The notes below the pieces were generated by a model. The model had not been told where the DNA came from. It saw only the letters and a list, made by a program, of their open reading frames with translations, and searched no databases. Positions 59,210-64,000 of a stretch of DNA of 64,000 nt are shown here, one piece after another. Source of the DNA: Prunella strophiata (Eukaryota > Chordata > Aves > Passeriformes > Prunellidae); NCBI GenBank assembly GCA_036583965.1, contig JAZBQD010000014.1, forward strand, positions 66,990,395 to 67,054,394, given 5' to 3'. Position 1 is the stretch's first letter, and each line of letters starts with the position of its first letter. A program made the position numbers and the translations under genes.

Positions 59210-61179
59210 TTTCCAAATCAGAAGGAGACAAGACTAGCCAGTAGAAGAATTGGGAATGGAAGATTCTTATCTTGAGTTTCATGCCCCAACTTCCTGAGAA
59301 CACTGCTTCCTTCCTTTAGCACACTAATGCCTGCCTGCTTCTCATCTGATTTCAAGCAGAAGCTAAAATTCCCAATTTTGGAGTGTAATCAGTTAAGATT
59401 TTTTCTGTGGGCAGTTCATTCATCCCTGGTTATCTTTCTCCAACCATAAATATGATTGCACTCTTGGGGAATTAGCTAGACACTGAAAAGCACACTAAAA
59501 AGGATGTATAAGGAGCAAAGTATTTGCAAGCATGTACTTTTAGGATAAGAATGCCTGTAAGTAAAAGAGGGATCACTTGCACCATTACCAACAAATCAAG
59601 CAAAAAAGGTCTGGGGAAGGACAAAACCCCTAGGCTGGGAAGCCAGTTTCACTGATGGAAGATATCTATAGCTGTGGAGACAGTGAGAAAGTTTCTAAAC
59701 ATTGGCAGAAAATTTATTTTCTAATTGCACCAGATAAAGAATTTTATTTGACTTGTGTTTCCATGGAAATAAACATTTTCATACATCTAGAGATATGCAC
59801 TGTTGCCTTACAAAAAATCTGGACTTGTGAAGAGTTTATTACCTATGCTTTTTTACAATATTAAATTTGGCTAATTTATTCTTGTTTTCTTTTGGAAACT
59901 CTTTTTAGGATGATTTTAGCGCAACTCTGATGAATTGTAGGAAGTTAAAGATGATACAGGATAGTTTTATTTTTATAGAGTAGAAATTTTAAAATAGCTG
60001 CATCCTAATGATAAATGTATTAATTCAATCCCTATGCAATGTGTTAATTCAATAGACAGCTTTAGAGCTGTGTGCACAGACCCTCTAAGAATTTATCAAA
60101 GCAATGACATTTGCAGCCACAACTATTGCAGAGTTGAAAAAAGTTAATAATAATACTTGAAAACAATACTTAAGTATTTTAAGTAATTTTTCATACCTAA
60201 AAATTTGAAAACCATGTCACTCAGAGTTAATATTTCCATAGAATTTTTGGCAGTCATCTGCATTTAGTATTAGAGGGTATATGAACTGTAATATAGTTCA
60301 TATATCTATGATATCTTCATCTGCTCATAGTTTTGATCCTATTTTTTCCAAATTTATTTAATCTAACTTAATTTTGGTATTCCTTCACCTAATAGTCTGT
60401 GCCCCTTTATTTAATCTATTATTTTTTATATTAGTCAAAGGAGCTGATTCTATCTAAATACAAGTATATATGGATTGCTTCCCACTCTAAAAGACAAAGT
60501 AAGTTTTTAAACTCACTACAACACAAAACATTATTTTCACTACATATTATAAACCACTCCCTGGAATATAACATAATCTTGAATTCCCTTTAGTAGTTTT
60601 CAACATCCACATCAATCTTGTGTAAGAGAAAATATGACAGAATCAATATTGTGATGATAAACTTTAAAAAATTGCTTTTGTCTGGATTCAGTAGAAATCA
60701 CAAGTGGTCTGATTCAGCATGGGAACATTGGAACCAGCTTCTTAAAATGAACAGTCTGTTGCAAAATAAAACTAAGTTTGTGTTAGGTGGAAGTGAGTTT
60801 ATTTAATTCTTTGTTATTAACCAACCTTTTAATTCTCTTTCCCTTACTGGATTAAGATTTTTTTCCTGATAAATGGGTTAATTTGGGATTGTAATTGATA
60901 TACTGCAGCTAATCTCCACCATAACACAAAATATCGTGGCAGTATTCCATATGCAAATCCTCTATATGGGCTTTGGAACATGTTCTGACAAATATTGACA
61001 TCCACTGTGGCTAAAATACAAGTTTGGGGCTCTCCTCTCTAAAACTAATAAAAAACCACTTGATATGGAATATGGAGATATGACTCTTCCATAAGTGATC
61101 TGCTGGAAAATTGTTACTAACCAAGATTACCTGTTATCCATACAAAAAGAGCCACAACAAATAGCAGTGTCAGGAATTT
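59210..61179. other. Non-coding AT-rich stretch
   Basis: No gene or transposon recognised across 2 kb of notably AT-rich DNA. Contains a short hairpin at 60278-60304. Confidence 0.55.
60278..60304. repeat. 10-bp hairpin
   Basis: TATATGAACT (60278-60287) is the reverse complement of AGTTCATATA (60295-60304), with a 7-nt loop. Confidence 0.85.
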
Positions 61180-61310
61180 TCCCAGTTTCGTTGCCCTTCT
61201 CTGGAGAGGCTCCAGCCCCTCAATATCTCCCTTGCCATGGAGGACCCAAATCTGACCTCAGGATTTGAGGTACAACATTGTGTTCAAGATGCTGTGCTAT
61301 CACACATCAA
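61180..61310 (-). mobile_element. CR1 LINE internal fragment
   Basis: The plus strand shows CAGTTTCGTTGCCCTTCTCT, GGCTCCAGCCCCTCAATATC and then a diverged GGACCCAAATCTGACCTCAG. In reverse this is the CR1 segment coding for the region before the RT C-terminus. Both ends are lost and only about 130 bp are recognisable. Confidence 0.85.
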
Positions 61311-63085
61311 ATGGTGGCAATGCAGATGGATTATCCAGAACTGATTAAAAGCAGAAGGTGTATTTTGTACTTTGATATTTACCTTTTGCTGATTGAAATC
61401 CCTCAAATGAAAAATGTTTTTATACTACCATGAATCAATAAAAAATTTTGTTTGCAAAAGTGAAAATGCAGTGTCCACAGCTCAATGTAAGGAAAGGCAA
61501 AGCTGAGAAATGATATTGCTGAGCACAACTCCCTGTTCTGGTGTCTCCAGATGGCTCTCTTAGACAATACTGAAGTGGCTTTGATCCCAGCTCTGTGCTG
61601 AGCTGTCAGGACAAAGACAATGTGCAGAATTAGGGCTGTTCTAACGATCCAGTCACTTGCACAATCAGTGGAACCTGGGTTTTTGAGCACTGTGTTGTCC
61701 ACGTGCTCCTAAAAGTGTCAGTCAGAGATATAGATCTAGCCAGGACTACACACTGCCTGACAGCACAAGCCTGATTTGGGGAAAAAAATAAATCCACAGA
61801 GCAAACAGATAGGGTAGAATTAATCTCTTTTACTTCTAGCTTTCAAAAAGTGATCTGTCTAGTGTAAACTAGTCCTCTAATTGCCTTCTAAAGTTAATGG
61901 AGAGAGAAAACATATTGACATTTCCTATGTGACTCGGGGTACATTATGCAATATGAGCTTGTTGAAAATGCTAGTTCAGGTATTTTCTGTTCAAATGACA
62001 ATAGGTTATCTCCATTCACAACAGAGATGATATGTAGCAAAGCCTTCTGTTTATTCTCTGAATGATTTACAAGACTTGATTTGTGCTGTTCCTGTTTTGC
62101 TTCTAAGTTACTTAAGGTGAATTAATCTTCCCTAATTTAGGTGCCTCATACCTACAACTGAACTAGAAGCCCAGACTTCATTTAATATTCGCACACAAAT
62201 CTACATTTTTGGAACATGTTCATATGGGTTATTACAAAACATGTTTTAGGATTAAAATAAACTTCTGAAAGCCAGCAGTTTCTCCTCACTAGTTAGAAAT
62301 GAGAATAAATGTATAGCTCAGGTCAATATAAGTGTCTGAAGTCAGATGAGATTAAACCCTCCCCTTAAGCTTGCCCTTTGCCATGGCCTAACCATTGCAC
62401 TTCATCAGCTGCTGACTTGGCTCATAACCTGTGTGACCAGCAAAAAGTTGAAAAGTAGGGAAAGATGAAAACGTCACTGAAATCAGTAAAGGATGACAGA
62501 AACAAATTATATTACTTGCTTTTTAATAAAGAGTGACATTATGTGCTGACTCTTACCATCTCTTTTTTAGGAATCACTACAGCATAATTTTTCCTCTCTT
62601 CTTTCATATCACAGTTAACCTATGTGCAAATAGGGAATAATCTAAAACTCTACAGAGACCCTGTGGTTATTTCACTGCTTGCATAGCCATGACAGCTTGT
62701 GCTCTGGGACTTGAGTATTAGCAAGGTTAAGACAGTCTTTCCTTCCAAGGGTAAATGTGGATGCCAGCAGCATGGAATCTCAAAAGATTCAAAAGAAGTC
62801 TGCAATGATGACAAAAGGAAGGCACCTTGGACTACTCTATTCCAAACCATTAACACTGCTTAGAGACCTGAGGAAATACCTTTATTGTGCTGATTTTAGA
62901 TGGGCTGGTGGAGCTACAAATCTTGGAAAGGGTAGAGAACGTTTGAGAACTTGGTTAAAGTGTGAACAGGAAGCATTTAATCTACAATTCTGAGTTAAAT
63001 TCACAATGAAATGTAAATTGACATGAGAAAATCCCCTTAGAAGTACCAAAAAATATTTTCTCACACCCAAGGAGTTGCTTAAATT
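61311..63085. other. Non-coding stretch, no gene seen
   Basis: No gene or mobile element recognised. The 99-codon minus frame at 61403-61702 and the shorter frames near 62650-63000 match nothing known. Confidence 0.55.
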
Positions 63086-63169
63086 AGAATCATAGAATAT
63101 CGTGAGTTGGAAGAGATCCACAAGGGTCAGGGAAGTTCAGCTCCTGGCCCTGCACAGGACAGCCCTCAG
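63086..63169 (-). mobile_element. CR1 LINE 3' terminal fragment
   Basis: Begins with a reversed octamer (AATCATAGAATATCG), then GAGTTGGAAGAGATCCACAA and AGCTCCTGGCCCTGCACAGG. This is the last ~85 bp of the same CR1 subfamily as 58990-59209, in the opposite direction. Confidence 0.92.
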
Positions 63170-64000
63170 ATGAGATTAGATTAATAGATTAATTGACTAT
63201 AGAAGGATTCTAGATAATTAAATGTGATGCTAACTCCTAGAAGGATACATCTGACAAGTCACTAACACTGATGTTTTTGATGAAGATATATGAGAAGGTT
63301 TTGTCTGTAATTCTTGGAGACCACAGCTGCTAAATAGACACAACACAATAGAAATTCGTATTCTGACACTGGATTATTGAACTCTACAGTGCCACACACT
63401 GCCTTAGGTTTACATTCTAGAAGCCACCAGGAAACCAAATGTGCTAATCCATTTTGGGGAATCTTCACAATGCAGCTAAACTCCATGAGAAAGCTTTATA
63501 CCAGGTGAGGATTTGGAACTGTGATTCGTTACTGATGTGCATAGTGTGACTGGGCTGATCCATGACAGGTGACAATTTTTTATTCAGGCAAGGCAATTTT
63601 TATTCAGGCAAGTGGTCCCTGCTTCCTCTTAGGTTAAGTGGATCCCACAGATCCCATATCAATTTCCCACTTGTGTTTAGCTGCCTCAGAGAGAGCTGCA
63701 TCCCACAGAGGTTCTCCCTGTGGATTTGAGATGCAGCGCTGGGGAAGAAAGACTAATGAGCCAACAGTGTGGTAAAAGAGAACATTTCCTGTGGAACTGT
63801 ACAGCTCCTCCAACAGGGCATGCACACATCTCTGTGCTCAGTAATCTAAAAAGTACAAGCTCAGGTTTTATGGAAGTGTTGAGGTGGCTTCAATTTGCTC
63901 TTGGGTGTGAAAGAATGGATTAATTCCACAAGGTTTATATGCTGCACCAGTTAATGAAATAGCTCTCACAAACATGGATGGTCAGTAAAGAAACAGCTTG
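63170..64000. other. Non-coding stretch to the window end
   Basis: No gene or transposon recognised. Contains the 21-bp-period duplication at 63573-63612. Short frames near 63634-63923 match nothing. Confidence 0.55.
63573..63612. repeat. 21-bp-period tandem duplication
   Basis: CAATTTTTTATTCAGGCAAG at 63573-63592 recurs as CAATTTTTATTCAGGCAAG at 63594-63612. The copies differ only by one T in the T run. Confidence 0.92.

Overview
The window looks like non-coding DNA from a bird, most likely a songbird. The evidence is a low-GC sequence (estimated by eye, not counted) with no long reading frame, carrying many 5'-truncated CR1 LINE fragments. Several of these end in the ATTCTATG-type octamers typical of avian CR1. 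There are also solo LTRs of bird endogenous retroviruses. One of them (9693-10307) resembles, from memory, an LTR family seen in passerine genomes. The species cannot be named from the sequence alone.

No protein-coding gene, exon, tRNA or rRNA could be supported. The longest open frames are about 150 codons. Where they can be explained, they are CR1 reverse-transcriptase remnants or translations of simple repeats. The window is therefore either intergenic or the inside of a large intron; the sequence does not say which.

Layout: CR1 fragments lie at about 1291-1727 (-), 2580-2760 (+, weak), 8670-8950 (-), 12294-12720 (+), 18588-18770 (+), 19784-20330 (-), 23990-24273 (+), 26241-26404 (+), 32300-32830 (-), 33737-33825 (-), 43464-43551 (+), 51730-52090 (+), 58990-59209 (+), 61180-61310 (-) and 63086-63169 (-). 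Three solo LTRs, all in plus orientation, lie at 5171-5346 (176 bp, internally deleted, flanked by GGTTC), 9693-10307 (615 bp, flanked by CTCAG) and 55781-56390 (610 bp, flanked by GGGC). Simple repeats include an uninterrupted (AT)33 at 27227-27292 and (AAAAG)28 inside a 174-nt homopurine run at 44648-44821. There are several A or T runs of 16-25 nt and a few short tandem duplications.

The remaining sequence is AT-rich, apparently single-copy, and contains nothing recognisable. The most unusual local structure is a foldback at 48523-48599 with a perfect 20-bp stem. A second perfect foldback lies at 29789-29819, immediately followed by a 12-bp tandem duplication. I found no convincing evidence of a new biological system. 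The items worth checking are the two foldbacks, the miniature LTR with intact target-site duplications, the long homopurine run and one enhancer-like stretch.
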